Shown here: positions 1-10,320 of the stretch, one piece after another
Numbering within the stretch: the stretch's first letter is position 1
How the letters are laid out: each line of letters begins with the position of its first letter
Source of the DNA: Saprospiraceae bacterium
GTDB taxonomy: Bacteria > Bacteroidota > Bacteroidia > Chitinophagales > Saprospiraceae
Length of the DNA: 64,000 nt
Direction: 5' to 3'
NCBI GenBank assembly: GCA_020850225.1
Contig: JADZFD010000074.1
Coordinates: forward strand, 19,986 to 83,985
Position numbers and translations under genes: made by a program
The notes under the pieces: generated by a model
Databases searched by the model: none
What the model was told of the DNA's origin: nothing
What the model saw: the letters and a program-made list of their open reading frames with translations, nothing else

Positions 1-36
1 ATTTTCAGAATCTAAAAATAAAATAAAATCCAGTGA

Positions 37-345
37 TTATGTTAGCTTAACCTGGATATCCACACCACTTGGCAATTCTAATTTTGCCAGAGCATCAACT
101 GTCTTTTGAGTGGGTGTAAAAATCTCGATTATGCGCTTGTGTGTCCTTAATTGAAACTGCTCACGAGATTTTTTGTTTACATGCGGGGATCGCAATACTG
201 TATAAACTTCTTTCTCTGTTGGCAGCGGAATCGGACCAGACACAACAGCACCGCTGTTTTTAACCGTCTTAACAATCTTCTCTGTACTTTTGTCTACCAG
301 ATTGTGATCGTAAGAACGGAGTTTAATTCTGATTTTTTGATTCAT
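37..345 (-). CDS. rpsJ: 30S ribosomal protein S10
   Basis: S10 (uS10) is a small-subunit head protein that also serves as NusE, partnering NusB in transcription antitermination. At 102 residues it has the normal full length, and it carries the conserved loop [10 protein letters not shown] followed by RTHKR around residues 55-70. The gene lies downstream of fusA on the same strand, but a terminator and a TAnnTTTG promoter separate the two. It is therefore probably the first gene of the S10 operon, whose next members (rplC onward) would lie beyond the left edge. The identification is certain; the operon boundary is inferred. Confidence 0.97.
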   Translation of the reverse strand: MNQKIRIKLRSYDHNLVDKSTEKIVKTVKNSGAVVSGPIPLPTEKEVYTVLRSPHVNKKSREQFQLRTHKRIIEIFTPTQKTVDALAKLELPSGVDIQVKLT

Positions 346-384
346 AACCTATTTTTTAATTATCTCTGATTTCTTAAGAGGCCG

Positions 385-392
385 CAAAGGTA
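385..392 (-). promoter_or_regulatory. Candidate promoter (-7 element) for rpsJ
   Basis: On the minus strand the sequence reads TACCTTTG followed by C, an exact match to the Bacteroidota sigma-ABfr -7 consensus TAnnTTTG. It lies 40 bases upstream of the rpsJ start and just beyond the fusA terminator. I see no convincing -33 TTG at the usual spacing. Confidence 0.6.
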
Positions 393-423
393 ATACTCTT
401 TTTTGAAATCTAAAAATTATTAA

Positions 424-464
424 TAAAAAAAATAAAAAAAAAGGTCACAATTTGCAACGTGACC
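424..464 (-). terminator. Rho-independent terminator of the rpsL-rpsG-fusA operon
   Basis: On the minus strand, GGTCAC (464-459) pairs with GTGACC (448-443) around a 10-base loop, and a long T-rich tract (positions 442-424) follows at once. It begins 9 bases after the fusA stop codon. This is a standard intrinsic terminator and separates the str operon from rpsJ. Confidence 0.85.
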
Positions 465-472
465 AATAAATA

Positions 473-2635
473 TTATGAAGCCTTTGCTCCTTTTGCTTTT
501 TCAATAACTGCCTCAGCTATACTCTTAGGTGCTGGCGCAAAGTGTGAAAATTCCATGCTACTACTAGCTCTGCCTGATGTAATCGTACGCAACTGAGTAA
601 CGTAACCAAACATTTCAGCTAAAGGAACTTCTGCAGAGATAGATATTGCTCCACCACTTCTACCTTCCTGGCCTTTAGGCAATCCTCTTCTTCTGTTAAG
701 GTCTCCTATTACGTTTCCTACATATTCATCCGGACTTACCACCTCAAGCTTCATGATTGGCTCCATCAATACCGGATTACATAATTTAGCTGCTTCCTTA
801 AATCCTTCCTTAGCACATAATTCAAATGCCAAAGGTTTTGAATCCACAGAGTGTGTCTGACCGTCGAATAATCTAACTTTCATACTGTCAATATTATATC
901 CGGCCAGGATACCGTTACCCATCATTGAATTAAATCCCTTGATGATGGATGCAAAGTATTCCTTCGGTACTGATCCTCCAAAGATATCATTAACGAACTG
1001 TAATTTAGTTTTACCTGAGGTAAATTCTTCAGATTTAAGAAATTCTTCATCAGCAGGTCCTAATTCAAACGACATCTGTGCAAATAAACCTGAACCTCCT
1101 GATTGCTTTTTCAATCTTTCAGTATGCTCAACACTTGACGTTAATGCTTCTTTATAATTAACCTGTGGTGCTCCTTCATTTACCTCTACTTTGAATTCCC
1201 TTCTCAATCTGTCAACAATTACCTCTAAGTGTAATTCTCCCATTCCACTGATAACCGTTTGATTGGTATCTTCGTCGTACTTCACTCTGAATGTAGGATC
1301 TTCCTCTGCTAATTTACCCAAAGCCATGCCTAATTTATCCAAATCCTTTTGTGTCTTTGGTTCAATAGCTATACCAATCACCGGATCCGGGAATACCATA
1401 CTTTCAAGTACGATTGGATGGTTTTCGTCACATAAGGTATCACCTGTTCTGATATCTTTAAATCCGACACCTGCAGCGATATCACCAGCTTCCAAACGCT
1501 CAATAGCTTTCTGGTTATTCGCATGCATCTGATATATTCTAGATATACGCTCTTTATTGCCTGTTCTTGTATTCAGCACATATGATCCAGCTTCCAGAAT
1601 ACCCGAATATGCTCTCATAAAAGACAATCTACCAACATATGGGTCTGTTGCAATTTTGAAAGCTAATGCCGCAAATGGTTCGTTAACTGAAGGTTTTCTT
1701 TTTTCTTCCTTATCTGTCTTAGGATTAATTCCTTCTATGGCTTCAACGTCAACAGGGCTAGGTAAGAAAGCGCATACTGCATCCAACACAGCCTGTACAC
1801 CTTTGTTTTTGAATGAAGATCCACATAAAACAGGCGTAAATGCCATATCAATAACTGCCTTTCTGATAGCTGTTCTGATTTCATCTTCTGATATTGAATC
1901 CGGATCTTCAAAGAATTTTTCCATCAACTCAACATCATATTCTGCAACCGCTTCAATAAGTTTTGTTCTTGAATCATGTACCAAATCAACCAGATCCGCA
2001 GGAATATCTATAACTTCATAAGTCATTCCTTTATCCTCTTCGTTCCAAACTATGGCACGATTCTTAATTAAATCTACAACACCCTTGAATTTTTCTTCTG
2101 CTCCGATAGGAACTTGTAAAGGTATTGCATTTGCTCCCAATTTTTCTTTAATATCATTAACTACATTAAAGAAATCTGCTCCTGACCGGTCCATTTTATT
2201 TACGAAAGCGATACTTGGAACTTTGAACTTTTCAGCAAGACGCCAGTTTGTTTCAGATTGAGGTTCTACTCCATCTACTGAGCTGAATAAAAATACCAAT
2301 CCATCCAATACCCTGAGCGAACGACTTACTTCCACAGTAAAATCCACGTGACCGGGAGTATCGATTATATTAAAATGATACTGTTTTGTTATATCAGTTG
2401 GATTTCCCTGTGATGTAGGATAATTCCAATTACATGATGTAGCAGCTGAAGTAATGGTAATACCGCGCTCCTGTTCCTGCTCCATCCAGTCCATTGTAGC
2501 ACTCCCTTCATGTGTTTCTCCAACTTTATGGTTTACACCCGTATAATAAAGGATACGTTCTGTTGTCGTTGTTTTACCAGCGTCAATGTGGGCTGCGATT
2601 CCTATATTTCTTGTATATTTTAGATCTCTTGACAT
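473..2635 (-). CDS. fusA: Elongation factor G
   Basis: EF-G is the ribosomal translocase GTPase. The P-loop AHIDAGKT is at residues 15-22, followed by DTPGHVDF (G3) and NKMD (G4), so the GTPase core is intact. Domains II to V follow, with the conserved GMGELHLEV segment. At 720 residues it is slightly longer than the E. coli protein (about 704), as is usual in Bacteroidota, and it has the lineage-typical sequence [20 protein letters not shown] in the G domain. It is the third gene of rpsL-rpsG-fusA, 68 bases after rpsG, and is followed by an intrinsic terminator. Confidence 0.98.
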   Translation of the reverse strand: MSRDLKYTRNIGIAAHIDAGKTTTTERILYYTGVNHKVGETHEGSATMDWMEQEQERGITITSAATSCNWNYPTSQGNPTDITKQYHFNIIDTPGHVDFTVEVSRSLRVLDGLVFLFSSVDGVEPQSETNWRLAEKFKVPSIAFVNKMDRSGADFFNVVNDIKEKLGANAIPLQVPIGAEEKFKGVVDLIKNRAIVWNEEDKGMTYEVIDIPADLVDLVHDSRTKLIEAVAEYDVELMEKFFEDPDSISEDEIRTAIRKAVIDMAFTPVLCGSSFKNKGVQAVLDAVCAFLPSPVDVEAIEGINPKTDKEEKRKPSVNEPFAALAFKIATDPYVGRLSFMRAYSGILEAGSYVLNTRTGNKERISRIYQMHANNQKAIERLEAGDIAAGVGFKDIRTGDTLCDENHPIVLESMVFPDPVIGIAIEPKTQKDLDKLGMALGKLAEEDPTFRVKYDEDTNQTVISGMGELHLEVIVDRLRREFKVEVNEGAPQVNYKEALTSSVEHTERLKKQSGGSGLFAQMSFELGPADEEFLKSEEFTSGKTKLQFVNDIFGGSVPKEYFASIIKGFNSMMGNGILAGYNIDSMKVRLFDGQTHSVDSKPLAFELCAKEGFKEAAKLCNPVLMEPIMKLEVVSPDEYVGNVIGDLNRRRGLPKGQEGRSGGAISISAEVPLAEMFGYVTQLRTITSGRASSSMEFSHFAPAPKSIAEAVIEKAKGAKAS

Positions 2636-2703
2636 ATTATATAACTATAAAGATGATTATCTTTAAAAAAAATTAGTAAATAAAAATAGAAAATAAAGTT
2701 ATC

Positions 2704-3171
2704 CTATGCTTTGAAGTGAGCAAAAGCTCTGTTGGCTTCAGCCATTCTATGTGTATCTTCTCTTCTTTTCACAGCGGCTCCTTCACCTTTACTGGCTGCG
2801 ATAATTTCAGCAGACAATTTTTCTGCCATACCTTTACCACTTCGAGCTCTGGAAAATCTGATCAACCACTTCATACCTATGGATAGTCTTCTTGCAGGAC
2901 GAATCTCAGTTGGAATCTGGAATGTTGCTCCACCAATTCGCTTACTTCTGACTTCTACAGCCGGCATAACATTTTCAAGTGCTTTCTTCCACAATTCATG
3001 TGGATTCTCACTTGTTTTGGTTTCTATTATATCCATAGCATCATAGAAAATAGTAAAGGCGGTACTTTTCTTACCTTCCCACATTAGATTGTTAACAAAC
3101 TGAGTTACCAATACATCACCATATCTTGAATCCGGAACGATAACTCTCTTTTTTGGTTTTCTTTTTCTCAT
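2704..3171 (-). CDS. rpsG: 30S ribosomal protein S7
   Basis: S7 (uS7) nucleates assembly of the 30S head by binding the 3' major domain of 16S rRNA. Its 155 residues match the family length. The basic N-terminus MRKRKPKKR and the central [18 protein letters not shown] region are diagnostic. It lies between rpsL (34-base gap) and fusA (68-base gap) in the usual str-operon order. Confidence 0.98.
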   Translation of the reverse strand: MRKRKPKKRVIVPDSRYGDVLVTQFVNNLMWEGKKSTAFTIFYDAMDIIETKTSENPHELWKKALENVMPAVEVRSKRIGGATFQIPTEIRPARRLSIGMKWLIRFSRARSGKGMAEKLSAEIIAASKGEGAAVKRREDTHRMAEANRAFAHFKA

Positions 3172-3205
3172 CTTTCGATAATATTAAAATATTCTATAAG
3201 TTAAT

Positions 3206-3580
3206 CTATTTCTTAGGAGCTTTAGCACCATATTTGGATCGGCTCTGTAATCTCTTGGCAACACCTGCCGTATCCAAAGCACCTCTAACTATTGTGTAAC
3301 GAACTCCAGGAAGGTCCTTCACTTTTCCTCCTCTTACCAATACTATAGAGTGTTCCTGAAGATTGTGTCCTTCACCTGGTATATAGGCGATAACTTCAAT
3401 ACCATTTGTCATTCTTACTTTTGCGACTTTTCTAAGTGCTGAGTTAGGCTTCTTTGGAGTAGTAGTATATACTCTGGTACAAACGCCACGCTTCTGAGGA
3501 CAACCATCCAAAGCTCTTGCTTTACTTTGATAAACTACCTTCTCTCTACCTTTTCTTACTAATTGATTAATAGTAGGCAT
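3206..3580 (-). CDS. rpsL: 30S ribosomal protein S12
   Basis: S12 (uS12) lies at the decoding centre and controls accuracy. It is full length at 124 residues. Lysine is present at position 43 (in [10 protein letters not shown]) and at position 88 (in GGKVKDLPG), the classical sites of streptomycin-resistance substitutions, so the protein looks wild type at both. It is the first gene of the str operon, with a TAnnTTTG promoter element 71 bases upstream. Confidence 0.98.
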   Translation of the reverse strand: MPTINQLVRKGREKVVYQSKARALDGCPQKRGVCTRVYTTTPKKPNSALRKVAKVRMTNGIEVIAYIPGEGHNLQEHSIVLVRGGKVKDLPGVRYTIVRGALDTAGVAKRLQSRSKYGAKAPKK

Positions 3581-3952
3581 ATAACTTTTTTTATCTATTT
3601 TTACATATACTAAATACAGAAGAAAGCAAACCCTTCTTCAAAAAGAGACGCAAAGGTAAGGTTTTATTCATAATCTAGTATAGAAAATGATAATAATTTT
3701 GTAATAATTTATTGAAATATAATAGTTTTCGAAATTTAAGCACTTTATATATTCACTTTTTTAATAATTAATTTAAAAAAATGTCAGTTTTAATTTTTCA
3801 TACATAATACCAAAAAATAAGTATTGATAATTTTTAATCTTATGTATATCATTATATAGATACATTGTATTGTCGATTTATAAATTTATCTCTTTGATTG
3901 TTTTAAGTATAAAAAAAAATGATTAAATAAATATATTCGGATAATAAATAAA
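3581..3952. other. Divergent intergenic region, rpsL / ATP-grasp gene
   Basis: This very AT-rich stretch separates two divergent genes. It holds the rpsL promoter element described separately. I see no ORF of coding character, tRNA or strong hairpin. The promoter of the plus-strand ATP-grasp gene must lie at its right end, but no clear TAnnTTTG is visible there. Confidence 0.6.
3651..3658 (-). promoter_or_regulatory. Candidate promoter (-7 element) for rpsL-rpsG-fusA
   Basis: The minus strand reads TACCTTTG followed by CG, an exact TAnnTTTG match, about 70 bases upstream of the rpsL start. The -33 region is AT-rich without a clear TTG. It would give a leader of roughly 65 bases. Confidence 0.55.
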
Positions 3953-5263
3953 ATGTCTATTTTTGAGACTTATAAAAACACCCCTTATATGGCACATACC
4001 TCATTAAATATTTTATGTATTTCACGCTTTTTTAAAGGTGGGGATTTCATGACAGGTGCTAAAGCAGCAGGTCATCATGTATATCTATTGACCAGCAATC
4101 AGTTAGACAAGTCTCCATGGCCATGGGAGAGCCTCGAAGATGTATTTTATATGGTTGAAGATAGTCACGGACTTTGGAATCATGAACATCTGATTGCCGG
4201 ACTTGCTTATAAAATGCGTTCTATCAAATTTGACATTTTAGTTGCTCTTGATGATTTTGATGTTGAGCACGTTGCCTTTCTCAGGGAGTACTTCAGAATA
4301 CCAGGTATGGGAGAAACAACAGCCCGCTACTTCAGGGACAAACTTGCAATGCGGATCAAGGCACAAACAGAAGGTATAAACGTACCAGCTTTTACACCCT
4401 TGTTTCACGATGCAGATATTCATAGTTTTGCTGAAAGAGTTGCACCGCCCTGGATTGTAAAACCCAGGATGCAGGCTTCAGCAGCAGGGCTCAAAAAGAT
4501 TTATTCCGTTGATGAATTATGGAAACATCTGAAATACTTAGGCGAAGACAGACATGAATATCTCATGGAAAAATTTACACCTGGTGATGTGTACCATGTT
4601 GATGCACTTACTGTAGATGGAAAAGTAGTTTTTGCATCTGTAAGCGGGTATCTGGATACGCCGTTCGAAGTCGCTCATGGAGGTGGTATTTTCCGTTCAG
4701 TTACGCTCGACAAAAACTCAGCTGACTATAATGAGTTGAAAAGAATAAATGAACACGTTATGTCTGCCTTTGGTATGCAGTACAGTGCATCACATACTGA
4801 GTTTATCAAAGGTAAGGAAGACGGCAAATTCTATTTTCTGGAAACAGCTTCCCGGGTAGGTGGTGCACATATAGCTGAAATGGTTGAATTTGCTTCAGGA
4901 ATAAACCTCTGGAAAGAATGGGCAAGAATCGAAATAGCTTCCAAAACAAATAAGCAATATAAACTTCCTAAAGTTAAAGATAATCATGCGGGAATAATTG
5001 TATCCCTTTGCAGATTTAAAAATCCTGACACAGCCGAATTTAATGATAAGGAAATCGTGTGGAGATTAAAAAAAGAACATCACATTGGATTGATTTTACA
5101 CTCAAAGGACAGAAATCGGATTGCTACTTTATTAACCGCATATACTGAACGCATAAGAAAGGATTTTCACGCCAGTGCACCAGCAAAAGAAAAACTGGTA
5201 GGCGAGTCACATCATGAAATAAGTCATGGAGAACATGATGAAAACTGGTATAGCAAAGACTAA
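3953..5263 (+). CDS. ATP-grasp domain protein, substrate unknown
   Basis: The ATP-grasp fold, which ligates a carboxylate to an amine or thiol through an acyl-phosphate, can be recognised. An N-terminal Rossmann-like pre-ATP domain covers about residues 15-110. The nucleotide-binding lysine is in WIVKPRMQASAAG near residue 170, and the metal-binding strand FLETASRVGGAHIAEM is near residue 300. The last 130 residues are family-specific and end in a His/Glu-rich tail. The substrate cannot be read from the sequence. It stands alone: the next gene is convergent and the previous one divergent. Met13 (position 3989) is an alternative start, since the conserved part begins after it. Confidence 0.8.
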   Translation: MSIFETYKNTPYMAHTSLNILCISRFFKGGDFMTGAKAAGHHVYLLTSNQLDKSPWPWESLEDVFYMVEDSHGLWNHEHLIAGLAYKMRSIKFDILVALDDFDVEHVAFLREYFRIPGMGETTARYFRDKLAMRIKAQTEGINVPAFTPLFHDADIHSFAERVAPPWIVKPRMQASAAGLKKIYSVDELWKHLKYLGEDRHEYLMEKFTPGDVYHVDALTVDGKVVFASVSGYLDTPFEVAHGGGIFRSVTLDKNSADYNELKRINEHVMSAFGMQYSASHTEFIKGKEDGKFYFLETASRVGGAHIAEMVEFASGINLWKEWARIEIASKTNKQYKLPKVKDNHAGIIVSLCRFKNPDTAEFNDKEIVWRLKKEHHIGLILHSKDRNRIATLLTAYTERIRKDFHASAPAKEKLVGESHHEISHGEHDENWYSKD

Positions 5264-5405
5264 CCCGATATCATATGTAAACTTAGTTTATTGACACAGC
5301 GTTATAGCCGGGAATGCTCTAATGGAAAAAGTGAAAAATAGAATTGATAATAACCTTGCTTAAAAAAATTCCAATATCCAAATAGAAATGGATGATGTGT
5401 TTGTG

Positions 5406-6854
5406 TTATTTTTTCATAATAATTTCAATCACTTCACTTTTAGCAATATCAGAATTAAGTGTTATAAGTTGTTTCTTACCTTTATACATATATGAGAGTG
5501 CAATTGTAGCAGGTGGTTGCTTACCCATATCATCAGCATGTAGTAATAAGAAGTTTTTACCTTCTTCATTTACCTGAATTTTAAATTCATATGGTTTTTC
5601 ACTGATCTGATATTTTTCAACCAGCCAATCACCGTTAAAGCTAATGGATACAATATCTCCATCAATTATCTTGTGGTCATACATCTGGAAAACAACTACA
5701 GAGCTATCAATAAAAATCGTATGGTCTGCCAATACTACACTTCGCCCCCTTACGGTAGAAGGCAGTACATTTATAACAGGATCCGAAGATGCCAGTATGT
5801 CGGTTTTAGCAAGAGATTTAGGATATATAACTTTAAAATAATGCGGCATCTCAAAATAACGGGGTACAGGTATACCCAGATAATCGACGATTCTGTTCAT
5901 TTCATACACAATACCATTACCGTATCTGTTAAATTTATTGATTACCGAGATATTATAGTAATAATAGTATTTATCATATAATTTAAATTCCTGAGGAATA
6001 TTTTCAGATTCCATGAATTGCTTTTGAGCATTCAAAGATTCCGAAAATTGCCTTATAATATTGCCCCAGTAAGTCTGTACTTTTGAATTTATTAAACGTG
6101 TACTATTGTAGTCTGTCAGGTTGATTTTTTTAAATCTATCCAGTGCTGCTGTTTCTTTATTGTATATATCGCGGAAGTTGTCATCTTCCCTGAAATAAAG
6201 TGCATTCAAAGCCTCCCGATTGGATGAATAAACATCTGACATTGCTTTAATAACCTGAGGAAATTGTATTTCATCCTTATTTACAGTCAATGTGGCATAA
6301 TATTTACTGATATTAGCTTCCAATTCTTTTTGATAGATATAAAAGTCCTTATACCATGTTACAGCCTCTTCCAGCTTTTCATAAACTGTTACCAGATTAT
6401 CTCTGTTAGTCAAATCTAATGTATTGATCTGGCTTTCAAGATCGAATCTGACATTATTGATATTTGTGATAATAGATTTCATTTTATTGGCAGATGCCAA
6501 TAGATTTACTTCAGTTGCAGTTGGCAAGACACCTTTGTTTAACATGATTTTATTATACCAGGTATTCGGAGAAACTTCGTAAAACCAGTTTTCAGGATCT
6601 TCAAAAATGTCCTTAGGCAAATCTTTATTGGAATAAAAATTAATCTGCTGATCCGGCAAATCAACATATTTATTAATATTTTTATTAAAATTCTCCAATA
6701 ATCTATGGACTATCAGCAATCCGTGCGTACTTTCATTGGAAAAATTAACATAATTATTAAGTGCTTTTACTTTATCTGAATTATCAGTGGCAGCTACTCC
6801 GGAAATCGTAGAAAATGAAATTAATAGAGCAAAGAAGAATCTTATATAAGGCAT
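5406..6854 (-). CDS. Secreted protein of unknown function with C-terminal IDGD-type beta module
   Basis: I do not recognise the whole protein. The start chosen (position 6854) gives 482 residues beginning MPYIRFFFALLISFSTISG, a good Sec signal peptide; an upstream in-frame ATG at 6905 would bury that signal. Residues of about 30-330 are predominantly helical, with many Asn, Tyr and Lys and no catalytic motif I know. The last 90 residues contain KIIDGDIVSISFNGD, a lysine/leucine-rich strand, then PPATIALSYMYKG and a terminal SDIAKSEVIEI. From memory this resembles a small beta-sandwich module found at the C-terminus of assorted Bacteroidota exported proteins. It is probably periplasmic or cell-surface. 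It is convergent with the ATP-grasp gene. Confidence 0.7.
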   Translation of the reverse strand: MPYIRFFFALLISFSTISGVAATDNSDKVKALNNYVNFSNESTHGLLIVHRLLENFNKNINKYVDLPDQQINFYSNKDLPKDIFEDPENWFYEVSPNTWYNKIMLNKGVLPTATEVNLLASANKMKSIITNINNVRFDLESQINTLDLTNRDNLVTVYEKLEEAVTWYKDFYIYQKELEANISKYYATLTVNKDEIQFPQVIKAMSDVYSSNREALNALYFREDDNFRDIYNKETAALDRFKKINLTDYNSTRLINSKVQTYWGNIIRQFSESLNAQKQFMESENIPQEFKLYDKYYYYYNISVINKFNRYGNGIVYEMNRIVDYLGIPVPRYFEMPHYFKVIYPKSLAKTDILASSDPVINVLPSTVRGRSVVLADHTIFIDSSVVVFQMYDHKIIDGDIVSISFNGDWLVEKYQISEKPYEFKIQVNEEGKNFLLLHADDMGKQPPATIALSYMYKGKKQLITLNSDIAKSEVIEIIMKK

Positions 6855-7327
6855 GATAATCCGATTATTTTGTATTTCTAGCTTTTCAAACTGCAAATAT
6901 CGCAATATTTTTTCAATTGAAATTCAATTATATGTATTTAACCAAATATTAAGAATGCTATTTCAATAAATATGATAAAAGTAAACATTAACCCTAATGT
7001 CTCATTCTGCTCGAAAAAATATAATATATATCATCTTTGTTTTTTTATTGCACTCTATATAGTGGATGTAAAAGTATATTCTCTTTAGGAGTTCTATTTT
7101 GTTAAATGCAATATAAAAATCTTATATAGTAACCATTTTAATAAATTTGTATTTATATACTATATTTCAGTCTATTATATCCTATTACATGCTAAAACCG
7201 AACTATCTGAAATTATTTTTTTTGTTTAAATGGCTGAAATTTATTTTTTTGGCAAAGAAGTTGATATTTTAAGTATTAAGAAAAATAATTCCCATTTGAA
7301 CCGTGAGTAACAATAGTAAGACGAATA
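6855..7327. other. Divergent intergenic region
   Basis: This AT-rich region lies between the secreted protein gene (minus strand) and the TPR gene (plus strand). A near-consensus -7 box (GATATTTGC on the minus strand, around 6893-6901) could serve the secreted protein. I see no RNA gene, clear hairpin terminator or repeat, and no ORF with coding character. Confidence 0.5.
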
Positions 7328-8344
7328 ATGTATTATAAGACAATCATACAAGGCAGATTAGAGTTTGGCACACAGAAAAGTTATGATAGTGTCACTAAAA
7401 TGTTTATTCAAAGACTTGAAACTTACTATAAATCCGATGTTTTTCTGAAATTTGAAGATATCTTTCACGAGGACGAGTTGTCACTTGAGATACCCCGTTA
7501 TGTAGGACAAGTGACTGATAAAGCTTTTCGGGGCACTACAAGTCTTTTGGCATATTGTGCCCAATTTGCAATAGCCGGTTCCATAAGAGGTTGGCTGATA
7601 TATGAAGGTGACATATTGCATTATGAGATTATGGAACCCACCGGTGATAAAGGTGCCGTTCAGTCGTTTGTAAAGGGAAGGAAGCTTGTCAAAATGAAGG
7701 GTAAGGAAAATGAAGCACTTACTGCATTAACCAAAGCTATAGAAAAGTATGACAGGCACGCTCAGGCATATGAAAGAAGAGCCAAGGTTAACTTTATTAT
7801 GAAGAACTATCATGAAGCCATGCGGGATTATAACAAATGTATAGGAATCGACCCGACCATCCCAACTGCGTACTACGGGAAAGCCAAACTACATATGATG
7901 AAGCAAGAATGGGAGGATGCTATTATTAATTTAGAGGAATCCATAAAAAAATCAATAGCTCATCAACCCGTCTACTGGAAGTCCAGAAAATTAAAGGCAG
8001 AATGTCATATTGAACTCAAGCAATGGGATAAGGCGGCTTTCGATTTGCAATTATTTACAAACCGGTCTTTTAAAGATGACGATCCAAATAAATTCTGGAA
8101 AAGATGGGCACTGTATACTTATGGCTTTGTTCTTGTAGAACAGGAAGCTTATGCCGAAGCTATAAAAGTTCTCGATAAAGCTGCTGCATTGCCCGATATT
8201 CAGGATAATGTATCGGAATCCGATATCCTTACTCTAAGAGGTGAAGCAAAACAAAAATCAGGTAAAAGCGGGTACGCCAAAGATCTGAAGGATGCTGCTT
8301 CCAAAGGCAGTATACGGGCAGCAAATCTATTGAAAAGGATATAA
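7328..8344 (+). CDS. Tetratricopeptide repeat protein
   Basis: A cytoplasmic protein of 338 residues without signal peptide or membrane segment. Residues 1-120 form a domain I do not recognise. From about residue 143 to 300 there are four TPR-like helical pairs, seen in segments such as AYERRAKVNFIMKNYHEAM, AYYGKAKLHMMKQEWEDA, KAECHIELKQWDKAA and YGFVLVEQEAYAEAIKVLDKA. TPRs bind protein partners, and the partner here is unknown. It is monocistronic by spacing, with 270 bases before the next gene. Confidence 0.8.
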   Translation: MYYKTIIQGRLEFGTQKSYDSVTKMFIQRLETYYKSDVFLKFEDIFHEDELSLEIPRYVGQVTDKAFRGTTSLLAYCAQFAIAGSIRGWLIYEGDILHYEIMEPTGDKGAVQSFVKGRKLVKMKGKENEALTALTKAIEKYDRHAQAYERRAKVNFIMKNYHEAMRDYNKCIGIDPTIPTAYYGKAKLHMMKQEWEDAIINLEESIKKSIAHQPVYWKSRKLKAECHIELKQWDKAAFDLQLFTNRSFKDDDPNKFWKRWALYTYGFVLVEQEAYAEAIKVLDKAAALPDIQDNVSESDILTLRGEAKQKSGKSGYAKDLKDAASKGSIRAANLLKRI

Positions 8345-8614
8345 ATCAGTTGATTTACCTATTCCAACCCGTAATAAATCAATAAATACATTTCTACATT
8401 AAAGCAATATATAAATTTGTTTAATAGCATTTTTATATCTCTAACACAATATAATAATCCGATAATACACAAAGCACGAATGATTATTATGGAATCTGAA
8501 GAAAATGTTCAAGTCTTAAATAATTACAAAAAAAGAAAATCTCATAAAAATAGTTTTTAAATATAAAAAAAACTATACTTTTAACTCCTGAATTTTAAAC
8601 AAAAAAACAACTTT

Positions 8615-10303
8615 ATGAGTACAGCAAATGCACAGGGTCATCCAAGAGGATTGTACCTGTTATTCTTTACTGAGATGTGGGAGCGATTCAGTTATTATGG
8701 TATGCGCGCCATATTTATCCTATTCATGACCAAAGCTTTATTGATAGCTACTGATCAGGCTTCAATCATCTATGGTAGTTATACAGGCTTAGTTTACCTG
8801 ACACCTTTATTGGGAGGATATCTTGCAGACAGATACTGGGGTAATCGTAAAAGTATCTTTTTGGGTGGAATAATCATGGCAATTGGTCAGTTTCTAATGT
8901 TTTTAAGCAGTTCATTCTATCAGGAGCAGGGTTTCGCCATCACCATGATGTGGGGAGGGCTTACCTTTCTGATTGTTGGAAACGGATTTTTCAAGCCAAA
9001 TATATCGACGATGGTTGGCCAGTTATATACAAAGGAAGACCGACGGGTAGACAGTGCCTTCACCATATTTTATATGGGAATCAACTTAGGTGCTTTCTTT
9101 TCTCCTCTAATATGCGGTGGTTTGGGTGATACCGGAAACCCTGCTGATTTCAAATGGGGCTTTTTAGCGGCTTGTATCGGTATGATTATCAGTGTCATTT
9201 CATTTGAATTACTTAAAAACAAGCATCTTAACGGACCTGATAATCAAGCAATAGGTACACAGGTTAAGAAAACAGACTTTAAAGTTCTGGGTCTGGTTAT
9301 CGGGGCTATTGCGCTGATTTTTTTCCTGATGAACTTCAAATCTATTTTCAATACAGATTTTGATATCGTATTTTATCTGATTGTATTTTCATTTATTGCT
9401 TCTCCATTGGTGATACTTACTGACAAATCTATCACATCCATCGAAAGAGACAGAATCTTCGTCATTTTTATTCTGGCATTCTTTGTTATATTCTTCTGGT
9501 CGGCTTTCGAACAAGCAGGAGCATCACTCACGCTTTTTGCTGAGGACAATGTAGATCGTAATGCACCTTTTACTATTAATAAATACATCATCTTTTTAGT
9601 AATTTCATTAATCGTATTCTATCTGATGAAGTTTCTTGAGTGGTTTTTCGAATGGAAAGAAAATACATATATTAAAGTATCCGGTGTGATAGTGACAATA
9701 CTTTTGGTTCTGCTATTCATGGGAAAAATCGAATCTTTTTCCAAAGACGTAATCCCTTCCAGCTGGTTCCAGTCTGTCAATCCATTGGTTATCGTTACTT
9801 TTGCTCCTATTATGTCATGGTTATGGACCAAGCTGGGAGACAAACAACCATCAAGCCCTACTAAAATGGCCATAGGTCTGCTGCTCGTTAGTGTAGGTTA
9901 TATGGTTATAGCTTTTGGTGTAAAAGGCGTTGATTCTACGATTAAAGTAAGTATGATTTGGCTACTTTCATTGTATTTTATTCACACAATCGGAGAACTA
10001 TGTCTATCCCCCATCGGGCTATCCATGGTATCCAAACTGTCTCCTCTCCGGTTTTCAAGCTTACTAATGGGTACCTGGTTCCTTGCCAATGCACTGGCTA
10101 ATAAGTTTGCAGGTACATTGAGCAGCCTGTTACCTCCAAGTGCAGGTGCGGATGTTACTGCTCAAGCCAAGAGTATATTGGGATTCCAGATTAATTCGCT
10201 ATATGACTTTTTCTTTGTATTTATTGTTATGGCTGGCTTTGCGGCGTTAGTCCTGTTTGTATTGTCCAGAAAATTACAGAAAATGATGCATGGCATCAAC
10301 TAA
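8615..10303 (+). CDS. POT-family peptide:H+ symporter (copy 1 of 3)
   Basis: A proton-dependent oligopeptide transporter (POT/PTR2 family, major facilitator fold) of the inner membrane importing di- and tripeptides. The family motif ExxERF is intact as TEMWERFSYYG, with E20, E23 and R24 coupling protons. The PTR2 signature FYMGINLGAF follows TM4. Fourteen hydrophobic segments fit a POT with the two extra helices usual in bacteria. At 562 residues it is in the normal range. It is followed by a very strong terminator, so it is transcribed separately from copy 2. Confidence 0.94.
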   Translation: MSTANAQGHPRGLYLLFFTEMWERFSYYGMRAIFILFMTKALLIATDQASIIYGSYTGLVYLTPLLGGYLADRYWGNRKSIFLGGIIMAIGQFLMFLSSSFYQEQGFAITMMWGGLTFLIVGNGFFKPNISTMVGQLYTKEDRRVDSAFTIFYMGINLGAFFSPLICGGLGDTGNPADFKWGFLAACIGMIISVISFELLKNKHLNGPDNQAIGTQVKKTDFKVLGLVIGAIALIFFLMNFKSIFNTDFDIVFYLIVFSFIASPLVILTDKSITSIERDRIFVIFILAFFVIFFWSAFEQAGASLTLFAEDNVDRNAPFTINKYIIFLVISLIVFYLMKFLEWFFEWKENTYIKVSGVIVTILLVLLFMGKIESFSKDVIPSSWFQSVNPLVIVTFAPIMSWLWTKLGDKQPSSPTKMAIGLLLVSVGYMVIAFGVKGVDSTIKVSMIWLLSLYFIHTIGELCLSPIGLSMVSKLSPLRFSSLLMGTWFLANALANKFAGTLSSLLPPSAGADVTAQAKSILGFQINSLYDFFFVFIVMAGFAALVLFVLSRKLQKMMHGIN

Positions 10304-10320
10304 TTACAAATTATTATATT

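Noticed and set aside
1557..2021. 154-codon open frame on the strand opposite fusA
   Set aside because: It lies wholly inside the conserved EF-G gene, and its length is explained by the codon use of fusA. The same holds for other long antisense frames, for example opposite dnaN and icmF.
6855..6905. N-terminal extension of the secreted protein to an ATG at 6905
   Set aside because: The 17 extra residues are charged and would mask a good signal peptide starting at 6854.
8480..8560. 26-codon ORF on the plus strand upstream of the first POT gene
   Set aside because: Lysine/asparagine-rich peptide as expected from AT-rich DNA, with no known relative and no promoter signal. It could at most be a leader peptide.
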